Below, one piece after another: positions 44,059 to 53,012 of a stretch of DNA of 64,000 bases. Each line of letters opens with the position of its first letter. The stretch's first letter is position 1. The stretch spans positions 62,001 through 126,000 of the forward strand of contig CAXBDK010000005.1 of assembly GCA_963974715.1 (NCBI GenBank), written 5' to 3'. This stretch comes from Sediminicola sp963974715 (GTDB taxonomy: Bacteria > Bacteroidota > Bacteroidia > Flavobacteriales > Flavobacteriaceae). The position numbers and the translations under genes were made by a program. The notes under the pieces are model-generated. The model was not told the DNA's origin, searched no databases, and was given only the letters and a program-made list of their open reading frames with translations.

Positions 44059-45009
44059 ATGAAGGTATTGGCAAATGACGGCTTGTCCCCAGGGGGAATA
44101 AAGGCCTTACAGACCGCCGGTTTTGAGGTGGATACCACTACGGTTTCCCAAGAACGCCTGTCGGAATATATAAACAAGAACGGCATCACCGTCCTATTGG
44201 TAAGGAGTGCCACTAAAGTGACCAAAGATATTTTGGACCACTGTCCCACCTTAAAGGTAATCGGTAGGGGTGGCGTGGGAATGGACAATATTGAAGTGGA
44301 CCTAGCACTTAAAAAAGGCCTGAAGGTAATCAATGCCCCCTCAGCATCCGCGGCGGCCGTGGCGGAACTGGTGTTCGCGCACCTTTATGGGGGATCCAGG
44401 TTCCTACATGATGCGAACAGAAATATGCCGTTGGAGGGCGACAGCAAGTTTAAGTCCCTTAAAAAATCGTATTCCAATGGGATGGAACTAAGGGGAAAGA
44501 CCTTGGGCATTATAGGTTTCGGAAGGATCGGGCAGGAAACTGCCAAATTAGCGCTGGGAATCGGGATGAAGGTAATCTACAACGATCTCCACATTCAGGA
44601 AAAGGAACTTTCCGTTCAATTTTATGACGGACAGGAACTGCAGTTTACCCTCAAAAACCAGTCGTTGACGAATTTGTTGGCGGCGTCGGATTTTATAAGC
44701 CTGCACGTACCCGCCCAAAAGGCCTATGTGATCGGGGCAAAGGAATTTGCCCAAATGAAGGACGGGGTAGGCATCGTCAATACCGCCAGGGGCAGCGTAC
44801 TTGACGAAGTGGCCCTGGTGGATGCACTGGATAACGGGAAGGTTTCCTTTGCCGGACTTGATGTTTTTGAAAAGGAACCGGAACCGGAGATCAGGATCCT
44901 CATGCATCCAAAGATTTCCCTTACCCCGCATATTGGTGCCGGGACATGGGAGGCTCAGGAAAGGATCGGTATCTCGCTGGCCTCGCAGATCATCGATCTT
45001 TATAAATGA
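44059..45009 (+). CDS. serA: D-3-phosphoglycerate dehydrogenase
   Basis: Entry step of serine synthesis, NAD-dependent. 316 aa, a short form without the ACT regulatory domain. Rossmann motif TLGIIGFGRIGQETAKLALG (near 150-170), catalytic Arg/Glu/His in NTARGSVLDE, FEKEPEPE and LTPHIGAGTWEAQ. Gene order serC-serA is the flavobacterial norm. Lack of an ACT domain means feedback by serine, if any, must act elsewhere. Confidence 0.95.
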   Translation: MKVLANDGLSPGGIKALQTAGFEVDTTTVSQERLSEYINKNGITVLLVRSATKVTKDILDHCPTLKVIGRGGVGMDNIEVDLALKKGLKVINAPSASAAAVAELVFAHLYGGSRFLHDANRNMPLEGDSKFKSLKKSYSNGMELRGKTLGIIGFGRIGQETAKLALGIGMKVIYNDLHIQEKELSVQFYDGQELQFTLKNQSLTNLLAASDFISLHVPAQKAYVIGAKEFAQMKDGVGIVNTARGSVLDEVALVDALDNGKVSFAGLDVFEKEPEPEIRILMHPKISLTPHIGAGTWEAQERIGISLASQIIDLYK

Positions 45010-45100
45010 GTTCAATAAGTTTATCCTTAAAACAACTCTCCGCTTTCCGTTTTTTTGTATTTTCCAAGGACGTAATAACTATTAACCAACACTTTGGATT

Positions 45101-45733
45101 ATGTCAGGATTATTGGAATTATTGGACGGCCCTATCGGCAAACAACTGATCAGCGGCGTAGCGAACCAGACAGGCCAACCGGAGGACAAGACCGCGGATG
45201 TCCTGGGAATGGCCATGCCCTTGCTGATGGGCGCCCTTAAAAAGAATGCGTCCACACCACAGGGCGCACAAAATATTATGGGTGCACTTTCCTCCAAGCA
45301 CAATGGCGCCCTGCTGGATAATTTGGGCGACTTCTTTGGGGGTGGCGTGGACCAATCTGCAATTGCGGACGGTCAAGGGATACTTGGGCATGTCCTGGGC
45401 AGCAAACAACCTGTGGTCGAAAATGCCCTTAGTCAGCGTTCCGGACTGGATGCCGGGTCCATAGCGCAGATACTCAAGATAGCCGCGCCCATAGTTATGG
45501 GATATTTGGCCAAACAGACCTCCCAAGCCAATGTAAACGATTCCAATGGCCTTAGCAGTCTATTGGGCAGCATGTTGGGCGGGCAGCCTCAACAGAACCA
45601 GAGCCTGATCACCTCCCTTTTGGATTCGGACGGGGATGGAAGCGTATTGGACGATGTGGCCGACATGGTACTCGGAACCTCCAAAAAGAAAGGCGGACTC
45701 GGGGGACTTCTGGGGGGACTTTTCGGAAAATAA
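45101..45733 (+). CDS. DUF937 domain protein
   Basis: 210 aa. SGLLELLDGPIGKQLISGVANQTG, then LGMAMPLLMGALKKNA and a second helical repeat ILKIAAPIVMGYLAKQ form the DUF937 bundle. The C-terminus is Gly-rich and ends with SKKKGGLGGLLGGLFGK. Small Asp-rich segment DSDGDGSVLDD resembles a calcium loop. Role unknown; found next to serA in many Flavobacteriaceae. Confidence 0.9.
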   Translation: MSGLLELLDGPIGKQLISGVANQTGQPEDKTADVLGMAMPLLMGALKKNASTPQGAQNIMGALSSKHNGALLDNLGDFFGGGVDQSAIADGQGILGHVLGSKQPVVENALSQRSGLDAGSIAQILKIAAPIVMGYLAKQTSQANVNDSNGLSSLLGSMLGGQPQQNQSLITSLLDSDGDGSVLDDVADMVLGTSKKKGGLGGLLGGLFGK

Positions 45734-45757
45734 AAATTTATGCATATTTTTAACAGG

Positions 45758-45786
45758 ACCATCCGCTTACTTGGATGGTTTTTTTG
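45758..45786 (+). terminator. Intrinsic terminator after the DUF937 gene
   Basis: ACCATCC (45758-45764) pairs with GGATGGT (45773-45779), followed by TTTTTTT. It ends the serC-serA-DUF937 transcript. Confidence 0.85.
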
Positions 45787-45891
45787 TATCTTAAGGGGAA
45801 CCGGTCAAAAATGAAAAACCGTTTAAGATCCACCACATTTTGTGGTATCTCAATATGGTTTTTTGGAAGATGATCCCTTAAAAATATTCAT

Positions 45892-46377
45892 GTGGACCAT
45901 AAATTTTATATAAAGGTATTTCTGGTGTTCATAACGGTCGCTGTTGGCCTGGGCAGTTGTACGGGCGCAAAGGAAACGGTCGCGAATTCCGAAAATAATG
46001 ATATTGAGGTTTCCGAGCAGGAAAAGAAGGCCTTTGAACAAAAGGAAGGCGACACCATTACCATTGCCGATGACAGTACGGAGTATGAGATCATCATCAT
46101 AGAGCCTGGTTTTAATTTTTGGCTCAATTCGGTCGCCCGTCCTAGACAATATTATTCCCAAAATTATTTGGAAAACCGTAACCGACTGTATGTAATGGAA
46201 TGGAACCAACGGGTCCTGCAGCCTTTCAGGTACAGTCCCAACCTATATGAACTTCAGATAGACTACAGTCCGTCCATCGATTATGGTTATGAAGTAAATT
46301 ACAAGCTCTACAACTACTTTATTTATTTTCAGCGGAAATACGATCAACGTCTGGGACCTTTTGTTCCAAGGATCTAA
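45892..46377 (+). CDS. DUF6146-like lipoprotein
   Basis: 161 aa from a GTG start (no ATG is suitably placed). Signal peptide with GLGSC lipobox (Cys24), an acidic linker, then a conserved domain starting STEYEIIIIEPGFNFWLNSVARP and ending NYFIYFQRKYDQRLGPF. This domain is characteristic of flavobacterial DUF6146 proteins. No function is known. Next gene follows 33 bp later. Confidence 0.82.
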   Translation: MDHKFYIKVFLVFITVAVGLGSCTGAKETVANSENNDIEVSEQEKKAFEQKEGDTITIADDSTEYEIIIIEPGFNFWLNSVARPRQYYSQNYLENRNRLYVMEWNQRVLQPFRYSPNLYELQIDYSPSIDYGYEVNYKLYNYFIYFQRKYDQRLGPFVPRI

Positions 46378-46410
46378 TGCCCTATATTTGTTCCGGATTT
46401 AATTTTTGAT

Positions 46411-46734
46411 ATGAACAGATTAAAACAACGGTGGGGCATTACCAGCAATTTTGAGGTATTTATCATTTTAACCGTCTTTGCCCTTACCGGTTCCTCTTCC
46501 GTAAAGATCGCACGGCCCCTATTGGATGCCATTGGGTTCAGTAGGAGCATTTTTCCCGATGCCGGCATTTACACCTTTATTTATTGGACGGTTCGCATTC
46601 TAATCATCTTTCCCATTTATCAATTGTTATTGATTTTTTTCGGGTGGCTGTTCGGGCAGTTTACCTTTTTCTGGAACTTTGAGAAAAAGATGCTGGGCAG
46701 GATGGGATTGGGTTTTCTCTTCAGGTCCAATTGA
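46411..46734 (+). CDS. DUF6787-like small membrane protein
   Basis: 107 aa with two hydrophobic segments (about 17-36 and 57-80). N-terminal NRLKQRWGITSNFEVFIILTVFALTG and the ending NFEKKMLGRMGLGF are shared by proteins of this kind in Flavobacteriaceae. Function unknown. Confidence 0.82.
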   Translation: MNRLKQRWGITSNFEVFIILTVFALTGSSSVKIARPLLDAIGFSRSIFPDAGIYTFIYWTVRILIIFPIYQLLLIFFGWLFGQFTFFWNFEKKMLGRMGLGFLFRSN

Positions 46735-46770
46735 TTGCTAAAAGCTCCTTTTCATAATAGTGGATGGAAC

Positions 46771-47649
46771 TTATTGCTTTTTTTTATTTGTAAACCCATA
46801 GACCAATTGTCCCAAGAACCCTTTCGGCACCTCTTGATCTCCGGGAAACCCCAATTGGACAGTACCACTGTCTTCCGGGACATGGGCGGTCCCGAACACA
46901 TAATCCCACAGACTTAGGCTAATGCCAAAATTGATGCCATAACGGCCCTTGGGAATTTCATAGGCATGATGGTACAGGTGCATTACGGGATTATTGAAAA
47001 CATATTTAAGCGGACCATAACTGATCTTTAGGTTCGAATGGTTGATATGGCCTATGGCAATGGCAAAAAAATGGACCATATAGGCCTGTTCCGGTTCAAA
47101 TCCCCCCAGCACCATTACACCCACGGTCTTTAAAGGTTTGTAGAGTACGTTTTCCATCCAATGGTACCTAAGATGGGCCGCAAAGCCCATTTCCTTTACG
47201 GAATGGTGTACCTGATGGAATTTCCATAGAAAATTGTACCGGTGCAAAAGGATATGGGTAAACCATTGGACAAAATCCAGCACCACAAAGAACAACAATA
47301 ACTGCATTAAGGGCGACCAACCCGAAATATCCACCAGCTCCAAGCTCTTGGCGGTGACTCCCATTTCCCCGGTCGCTAGAGAAATGATCTTATAGAAACC
47401 ACTGATCACAATGGCGAAAATGAAAAAATTGAAGAACATGTAAAAGGCATCGAGCCAAAAATCCTTTCTGAATACCGCCTGTTGTCGTCGCCAGGGAAAA
47501 AAGAGTTCCAAGGCCCAAATTGCCAAGGAAATGATAATAAGGCCCCAGAAATAGTTCAGGTACCAGGGCACCTCAAAAACAATCGACCTCCAGGTCCAAT
47601 CAACGGTCCCGGTAAACGAATTCAAAAAAGCGTCCCAATATTTTTTCAC
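46771..47649 (-). CDS. Sterol desaturase family membrane protein
   Basis: 292 aa, four predicted membrane segments, and three His boxes: THILLHR (near 131), KFHQVHHS (near 142) and MHLYHHAYE (near 225), the di-iron pattern of the family. Distinct in sequence from the paralogue at 33521. Located 68 bp after a cytochrome c gene on the same strand, so probably in one transcript with the sulfite dehydrogenase genes. Substrate unknown. Confidence 0.88.
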   Translation of the reverse strand: MKKYWDAFLNSFTGTVDWTWRSIVFEVPWYLNYFWGLIIISLAIWALELFFPWRRQQAVFRKDFWLDAFYMFFNFFIFAIVISGFYKIISLATGEMGVTAKSLELVDISGWSPLMQLLLFFVVLDFVQWFTHILLHRYNFLWKFHQVHHSVKEMGFAAHLRYHWMENVLYKPLKTVGVMVLGGFEPEQAYMVHFFAIAIGHINHSNLKISYGPLKYVFNNPVMHLYHHAYEIPKGRYGINFGISLSLWDYVFGTAHVPEDSGTVQLGFPGDQEVPKGFLGQLVYGFTNKKKQ

Positions 47650-47716
47650 CTAAAAAATTTTGATCGATCTACCGGTGCCAGACGTACCGTATTGATGGTT
47701 GAAGATACCATTGTGC

Positions 47717-48178
47717 CTATTTCAGGGTATACCACTCCACATTTTTAAGGGGTTCCCTCCTGCCCTTTTCTACAGGGGAATAATGCTTGGAAAGGTACTC
47801 CACTATAATTTCCTCGTTCGGCCCCAAGTCCCACAAATTCTGTGTCTCCTGCATCCATCTGATGGTATTTATCCACCCCTCCCTATCCATCCTGTTTTGG
47901 GTGACCAATTTTGACGAGTGGCAACTGGTACAATTGTTTATTACTTCCTGCATGCCCTCCCCTACTTTAAACCCGGTACGGACATGCACCCCGTCCACTA
48001 TTCGTTCCGGATCTTCAAGGTCCACCATGGGAACAATCTCCCCATTTACGGGAAGGGTGCTTTTGGGATTATGGACCAACAAAAAATAAAGAACCGTCCC
48101 AGTGCTTAATAGGAGCAGGACAATTATAAGCCATCGCTGTTTTTGTTCGGTATTCCCCTTGGTTCCCTTTCCTTCCAT
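47717..48178 (-). CDS. Monohaem cytochrome c, probable partner of sulfite dehydrogenase
   Basis: 153 aa. N-terminal membrane anchor or signal (about 16-36, LIIVLLLLSTGTVLYFLLV), then one CxxCH haem site in NCTSCHSSKLV (near 92-97) and a Met-containing loop MQETQNLWDLG for the sixth ligand. Placed directly after the molybdenum enzyme (stop of one gene adjoins the start of the other), it should accept electrons from it, as SorB and SoxD do. Exports to the periplasmic side. Confidence 0.85.
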   Translation of the reverse strand: MEGKGTKGNTEQKQRWLIIVLLLLSTGTVLYFLLVHNPKSTLPVNGEIVPMVDLEDPERIVDGVHVRTGFKVGEGMQEVINNCTSCHSSKLVTQNRMDREGWINTIRWMQETQNLWDLGPNEEIIVEYLSKHYSPVEKGRREPLKNVEWYTLK

Positions 48179-49399
48179 CTATACAGCTTTTACCGCTATC
48201 CTATGGCAGGCGTTGTTCAGATAACCTTTGGGATTCCAGCCCGGCAATAACATGGGCTGGGAAATTCCCTTACTGTCCACGGCCTTGGCCCATATTTCAT
48301 AATACCCTTTTTTGGGGAACTTCACCGTGGCATTAAAGTGCTGCCATGCCAATCTATTGACCGGTTTTTCCAATGTACAGGTCTGCCATGTGGCCCCAAA
48401 ATCAATGGAATACTGCATCTTTGAAACTTCCAGTTCGCCAGCCCACGCATGCCCCCGAATTTGAAGTCCCTTTCCCAAGGGTATTATGGCGCCCGATTTA
48501 GGATAGGTGATCAGGGATTTTACGGGCATCGACTCAATAATTTTCATGTCGGCGCTGTCGACCTCTTCACCAGGGGCCACGGGAAAAATGGGGACCCTAT
48601 AGGAAGAGCCCTGCATTTTTTCCCCATCGTGTTCCTTGTTGCGGACACTTATGCGGGTAAGCCACTTGCCAGAAACGGATGCGGGCCAGCCTCCCGCTAC
48701 CAATCGCAGGGGATGTCCATGTGCAAGGGGAATATCCTTCCCGTTCATTTGGAAGGCAACCAAGGTTTCCTCCATCATGGCCTTGGAAATGGGAACCCCT
48801 CTGGAAATGGGTTCAAGATCTGGATTTCTGCTAAGATGTAGATCTGCCGCATGGTAACCTATATAGACCGCGTCCCCTTTTATGCCCACATCCTTTAAAA
48901 TATCCGATAAACGTACCCCCGTCCATTCCGAACAGGAAACCGCCCCTACCGTCCATTGGTTTCCCTTGGCCGGAGGATTGAACTCGCTCCGTCCATTCCC
49001 CCCGCATTCAAGGGTAAGGTGGTAGCTGTATACGGTGAAGTTGCTCTTTAGCTCCTTAAGGGTATAGGTCTTCGGCCGGGTCACGGATTCCCCATCTATG
49101 GTGAGGCTCCAATTTTCTACATCTATCTTCTCAGGGACCAATCCGTTATTGCGAATGAACATGGAAGCATTGGGCGTGGTCCTATCGTCCAGTAGGTGTG
49201 CCTGGGCCTCTATGTTCCAAGGCCGGTCGTTCAGGACCACCATTTCCTTATGTTTGTGGAACATCTTAAAGGGATCGGGTTCCTGAAGTCCCAGAAGCTC
49301 ATATCCCACCGGCAAATGGGCCCCAAAGACAATTTCGGTGCCCAAAAGTCCCCCTAAGGTTCCCAAAGCTGCCTTCCCGACAAAATTTCTTCTTTTCAT
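48179..49399 (-). CDS. Sulfite oxidase family molybdopterin enzyme (SorA/SoxC-like)
   Basis: 406 aa. The N-terminus MKRRNFVGKAALGTLGGLLG is Tat-type (RRNF plus hydrophobic stretch), so it is folded before export. The molybdopterin domain shows LTLECGGNGR with the molybdenum-ligating Cys, GVPISKAMMEETLVAFQMNG and VAGGWPASVSGKWLTRI. The C-terminal dimerisation domain (about 300-400) is Ig-like. Sulfite is the expected substrate. The downstream cytochrome c is the likely electron acceptor. Confidence 0.9.
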   Translation of the reverse strand: MKRRNFVGKAALGTLGGLLGTEIVFGAHLPVGYELLGLQEPDPFKMFHKHKEMVVLNDRPWNIEAQAHLLDDRTTPNASMFIRNNGLVPEKIDVENWSLTIDGESVTRPKTYTLKELKSNFTVYSYHLTLECGGNGRSEFNPPAKGNQWTVGAVSCSEWTGVRLSDILKDVGIKGDAVYIGYHAADLHLSRNPDLEPISRGVPISKAMMEETLVAFQMNGKDIPLAHGHPLRLVAGGWPASVSGKWLTRISVRNKEHDGEKMQGSSYRVPIFPVAPGEEVDSADMKIIESMPVKSLITYPKSGAIIPLGKGLQIRGHAWAGELEVSKMQYSIDFGATWQTCTLEKPVNRLAWQHFNATVKFPKKGYYEIWAKAVDSKGISQPMLLPGWNPKGYLNNACHRIAVKAV

Positions 49400-49517
49400 G
49401 CCTTGCAGATACTAATAATTTCAGATGAGGGTTAAAAATAGGAAAATTATGCTGGTGCATCCGTATCAAATGTTACATTTGGCCAATGTCTTAGGAAAAT
49501 AAACAGTTGGCTATGCC

Positions 49518-49817
49518 CTACATTTCCATTACCCTGTTATTTTTCGAAGCCTTGAATACATAGGTGTAAAACCACATAATCGTAAAAGTGGGAATGATAT
49601 CCAGCCCAGGTACAAGCTCTTCCACAAAGGTGACGATACCGGCGGCCTTTCCAATTTTCCCCTGGTACATCCTGCCCATAAGCCATGCCGCTACCGGCGC
49701 CCATATCAGATCGGAAAACTCCCCGATCCCAGGAATAAGGAAAGAGGCCATTCCCAAAGCGTCGAATAGAAGTCCCAGTAAAAGATTTCTGACTTTATGG
49801 TCTTTGGCGCTTGGCAT
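49518..49817 (-). CDS. Small conserved membrane protein
   Basis: 99 aa. It opens with a charged segment and has hydrophobic stretches at about 15-30 (LLGLLFDALGMASFLIPGIG) and 34-48, then a helical part ending FTIMWFYTYVFKASKNN. No family name is recognised with confidence. 118 bp of DNA separate it from the Tat signal of the preceding enzyme gene. Function unknown. Confidence 0.7.
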   Translation of the reverse strand: MPSAKDHKVRNLLLGLLFDALGMASFLIPGIGEFSDLIWAPVAAWLMGRMYQGKIGKAAGIVTFVEELVPGLDIIPTFTIMWFYTYVFKASKNNRVMEM

Positions 49818-50002
49818 GATCGATTGTTTAATATGTCCAATTTAAAACAAAAAACGTTGATACGACCGGGGAGTTACAAAAAAATGGACAGGGAACAACA
49901 TATGGGATTTTTAGCCTACAGTCTCTTATTTTTTAAATTTCCAAAACGCGATGTAATATAATTCTAAAGCCTAAAAAAAACTGTTCCCAGAGTGGATATG
50001 CC

Positions 50003-50602
50003 TTACGATAGGGTGGAGCCTATCAACTTAAGAAATTCGTTCCTGGTCTCTATTTTCTCGAACTGTCCTCGAAAACCGGAAGTGGTGGTCACCGAGTTCT
50101 GTTTTTGCACCCCTCTCATCATCATACACATGTGGGAAGCTTCAATGACCACTGCTACCCCTTTGGGCCTGAGCGTTGTATTGATACATTCAAGTATATT
50201 ATGTGTAAGCCTCTCCTGCACCTGCAACCTTCTGGCAAATACATCCACGATCCGGGGTATTTTGCTGAGCCCCACAATATATCCGTTGGGTATATAGGCT
50301 ATATGGGCCTTTCCAAAAAATGGAAGCATGTGGTGCTCGCACAGGGAATAGAGTTCAATATCCTTGATGATGACCATATCATCATATTGTTCCTTGAACA
50401 TGGCACCCTCCAAGATGGCCACGGGGTCCTGCTTATACCCCTGTGTCAGGAAAAGCATGGCCTTGGCCGCACGTTCGGGTGTCTTTAACAGCCCCTCACG
50501 CTCCACATCTTCCCCCAATTCGGTAATAATGTTCGTAAAACTATCCCTTACCTCGGAGGTGATTTCCAAATTGTATTCCTCTAGATTACTGTATGGCGAC
50601 AT
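50003..50602 (-). CDS. folE: GTP cyclohydrolase I
   Basis: First step of folate synthesis, GTP to dihydroneopterin triphosphate. 199 aa. Zinc ligands appear in YSLCEHHMLPFFG (Cys and His) and in SHMCMMMRGVQK (Cys). KTPERAAKAMLFLTQGY and LSKIPRIVDVFARRLQVQERLT are characteristic. ATG start. Confidence 0.97.
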   Translation of the reverse strand: MSPYSNLEEYNLEITSEVRDSFTNIITELGEDVEREGLLKTPERAAKAMLFLTQGYKQDPVAILEGAMFKEQYDDMVIIKDIELYSLCEHHMLPFFGKAHIAYIPNGYIVGLSKIPRIVDVFARRLQVQERLTHNILECINTTLRPKGVAVVIEASHMCMMMRGVQKQNSVTTTSGFRGQFEKIETRNEFLKLIGSTLS

Positions 50603-50745
50603 GTATATGGTTTATAAATCTGGTTTGTATTACTGTTGTTGCCAAGGGTAACTATCAATTTTTATAGTTCCACCTGAGCAAAATCAACATCTTCTTATAT
50701 CGCAAAGGTCCGTATTTTTTTAGACAACCAAAATCCTTGCCGATC

Positions 50746-51285
50746 CTAGATCAGTTTCTGACTATAGAATTGGTTCAATTTTTTGATTTTGGGATCGATG
50801 ATCACTTGGCAATAGCCCTGGGAGCTATGTTGATTGTAATAATCCATATGCTCCTCCTCTGCCCTATAAAAGGGCTTGCTTTCGGAAACCACGGTAACTA
50901 TGGGATCTTTAAAAGCCTTGCTCTCCTCCAGAAAAGCTATAAATTTTTCGGCTATTTCCTTTTGTTCCCCGTCCTGGTAAAAAATTTCGCTCCTGTACTG
51001 GGTCCCCACATCGTTGCCCTGACGGTTCAGGGTAGTCGGATCATGGGTCGCAAAAAAGATTTCCAAAAGTGAAAAAAAGGAAACCTCTAGGGGATCGTAG
51101 GTTATCATTACGGCCTCCGCATGACCGGTACGACCGGTACATATCTCCCTGTAGGCGGGGTTTTTTATGGTACCGCCAGTATAGCCCGGTACGACTTCCT
51201 TCACCCCTTTCAACCTTTGAAACACCGCTTCGGTACACCAAAAACATCCCCCCGCAAAAACAGCGGTACTTAAATTTGAATCCAT
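50746..51285 (-). CDS. msrA: Peptide-methionine (S)-S-oxide reductase
   Basis: 179 aa. Catalytic Cys in AGGCFWCTEAVF (near 14), plus YTGGTIKNPAYREICTGRTGHAEAV and HPNTLNRQGNDVG-like HDPTTLNRQGNDVGTQYRS. Repairs S-form methionine sulfoxide. MsrB is not fused to it and is not in the window. ATG start at 51285. Confidence 0.95.
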   Translation of the reverse strand: MDSNLSTAVFAGGCFWCTEAVFQRLKGVKEVVPGYTGGTIKNPAYREICTGRTGHAEAVMITYDPLEVSFFSLLEIFFATHDPTTLNRQGNDVGTQYRSEIFYQDGEQKEIAEKFIAFLEESKAFKDPIVTVVSESKPFYRAEEEHMDYYNQHSSQGYCQVIIDPKIKKLNQFYSQKLI

Positions 51286-51789
51286 TTATTTATTGTGTTT
51301 ATTTTTTATGGTCAAAGATTAAACAAATCTACAAAATTAAATTAGGCGCCCACATCTTCCCCATAAATTGTTTTTATAGGGGCATCGATTAATGGCATAC
51401 TATTGGTCGTACAAATAACAATTTCCTTAATAGTGGAAAAAGTAGGATAGATATAAAGGTCAAGTGGATCAGGTAACTTGAGCGTTCAACAAAAATGAGG
51501 TTGCAAATAGGGTACCGAATTGAATGGGTGATATAAAAAGGAAGCGGCTCCATAAAAGGAATATTTTGTAGTGTTGCCCGTAATGTTTACTTTCAACCCT
51601 CCAATTAAAAAATAAAAATAGTACCTGTGTATAATAGCTAGGGTACGGTGGACAACCTGGGAGCAAGCTCGCCGGGCATATGGGAAAACTGAAACAATAT
51701 TCGATTATCGAGTAAATCTCACTTGGTGAGCTAACATTTCGATCCTAAGATCGGAGCCTTAAAATCTCACTTGGTGAGGGAATAAATTC
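51286..51789. other. Gene-free region before the LolD-like ATPase
   Basis: 504 bp with no credible gene. Its right end carries two copies of AAATCTCACTTGGTGAG (51714-51730 and 51762-51778) flanking a CGATCctaaGATCG palindrome. The left end holds the msrA promoter region. The rest shows nothing identifiable. Confidence 0.5.
51714..51778. repeat. Paired CTCACTTGGTGAG palindromic repeats
   Basis: AAATCTCACTTGGTGAG occurs twice, 48 bp apart, each with the self-complementary core CTCAC-TTG-GTGAG. Between them CGATC (51740-51744) and GATCG (51749-51753) form a small palindrome. The same pattern is seen at 2842 (CTCACTACGTGAG) and 59928 (CCCACTTAGTGGG); GATTATC precedes both the first copy here and the one at 59928. 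Confidence 0.7.
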
Positions 51790-52452
51790 ATGATACAGGC
51801 CAATAATCTCAATAAGTATTACGGAGAGCTCCACGTATTGAAAGGGGTGGACCTTCACATCCAAAAAAGCGAAGTGGTTTCAATTGTGGGGGCTTCCGGG
51901 GCCGGAAAGACCACGTTGTTACAGATTTTGGGAACATTGGATACCCAGTCGAACAAAAAGGACAGCAAACTGCTCATCAATGGAGTGGACGTGACTTCCC
52001 TAAAGGACAGGGACCTCGCCAAGTTCAGGAACGAGCACATTGGGTTTATCTTTCAGTTCCATCAATTGCTACCGGAGTTTACCGCTTTGGAAAATGTCTG
52101 TATCCCCGCATTTATAAAGCGTACCCCTAAACCGGCAGCGGAAAAACGGGCCAAGGAACTGCTCGACTTTTTGGGCCTATCGCACAGGTACTACCATAAG
52201 CCGAACGAACTATCGGGAGGGGAGCAGCAGCGGGTGGCCGTGGCAAGGGCCTTGGTAAACGATCCCTCCATTATCTTTGCCGACGAGCCGAGCGGGAATC
52301 TGGATTCGGAAAGCGCCGATAACCTTCACCAGCTCTTCTTCAAACTACGGGAACAATTTGGCCAGACCTTTGTTATAGTGACCCATAATGAGGAGCTCGC
52401 CGAAATGGCGGACAGGAAATTGATAATGGTAGATGGCAGCATAACCCCCTAA
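51790..52452 (+). CDS. ABC transporter ATP-binding protein (LolD-like)
   Basis: 220 aa. Walker A GASGAGKTTLL (near 36), Q-loop in FIFQFHQLLPEF, signature LSGGEQQRVAVARAL, Walker B IIFADEPSG and H-loop VIVTHNEELAEMAD are all intact. The sequence resembles MacB/LolD-type ATPases, which in this phylum sort lipoproteins to the outer membrane, but no permease is adjacent, so the partner is not certain. It heads a set of three genes that overlap or nearly abut. Confidence 0.92.
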   Translation: MIQANNLNKYYGELHVLKGVDLHIQKSEVVSIVGASGAGKTTLLQILGTLDTQSNKKDSKLLINGVDVTSLKDRDLAKFRNEHIGFIFQFHQLLPEFTALENVCIPAFIKRTPKPAAEKRAKELLDFLGLSHRYYHKPNELSGGEQQRVAVARALVNDPSIIFADEPSGNLDSESADNLHQLFFKLREQFGQTFVIVTHNEELAEMADRKLIMVDGSITP

Positions 52453-52454
52453 GA

Positions 52455-53012
52455 ATGCTCAAAAACCTTGTTAAATTTGTCAGATCGCCCAAATACCGAT
52501 CTTATTATAATGCCCCTTTGGCGCTTAAAATAAGGATATTTCTTTCCCTCTGGGCCTGGAACCTCTTCTTTGGGGTGCTCTTGGTCTCCACAATGGGTAT
52601 TGTAATACAAATATTGGACGTGGATATGGGCACCCATGCCAATGAAGCCCTGCTCTCCAAATATCCCCTATGGGGAATCTTTTTATTGGTCGCCGTCATC
52701 GCTCCCGTTTTGGAGGAAATTTTGTTCAGGGGACCGTTGATTTTTTTTAGGAAACACAAAAATTTCAGCTATTTTTTTTATGCCTCTGCCGTTCTCTTTG
52801 GCATGGCCCATCTCTTTAATTTTCAAGAGGGATCACATCTGTTGTACTTGGCCCCCCTATTGGTCGCTCCCCAGATCGTCATGGGCCTCATTTTGGGATA
52901 TATCCGTATAAAATTGGGCCTTCACTGGTCCATACTTCTGCACTCGGCACACAATACGGTCCTTTTCCTTCCTTTACTGGCCGTTAAGGCCCTAAATCTG
53001 CCCTTGCAATGA
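52455..53012 (+). CDS. CPBP family intramembrane metalloprotease
   Basis: 185-aa membrane protein. Family motifs: APVLEEILFRG (Glu-Glu and Arg), LFGMAHLFNF (His) and LHSAHNTVLF (His). These residues form the active site of CAAX-processing-related proteases. About five membrane segments. Starts 2 bp after the ATPase gene and overlaps the next gene by 4 bp. Substrate unknown. Confidence 0.88.
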   Translation: MLKNLVKFVRSPKYRSYYNAPLALKIRIFLSLWAWNLFFGVLLVSTMGIVIQILDVDMGTHANEALLSKYPLWGIFLLVAVIAPVLEEILFRGPLIFFRKHKNFSYFFYASAVLFGMAHLFNFQEGSHLLYLAPLLVAPQIVMGLILGYIRIKLGLHWSILLHSAHNTVLFLPLLAVKALNLPLQ

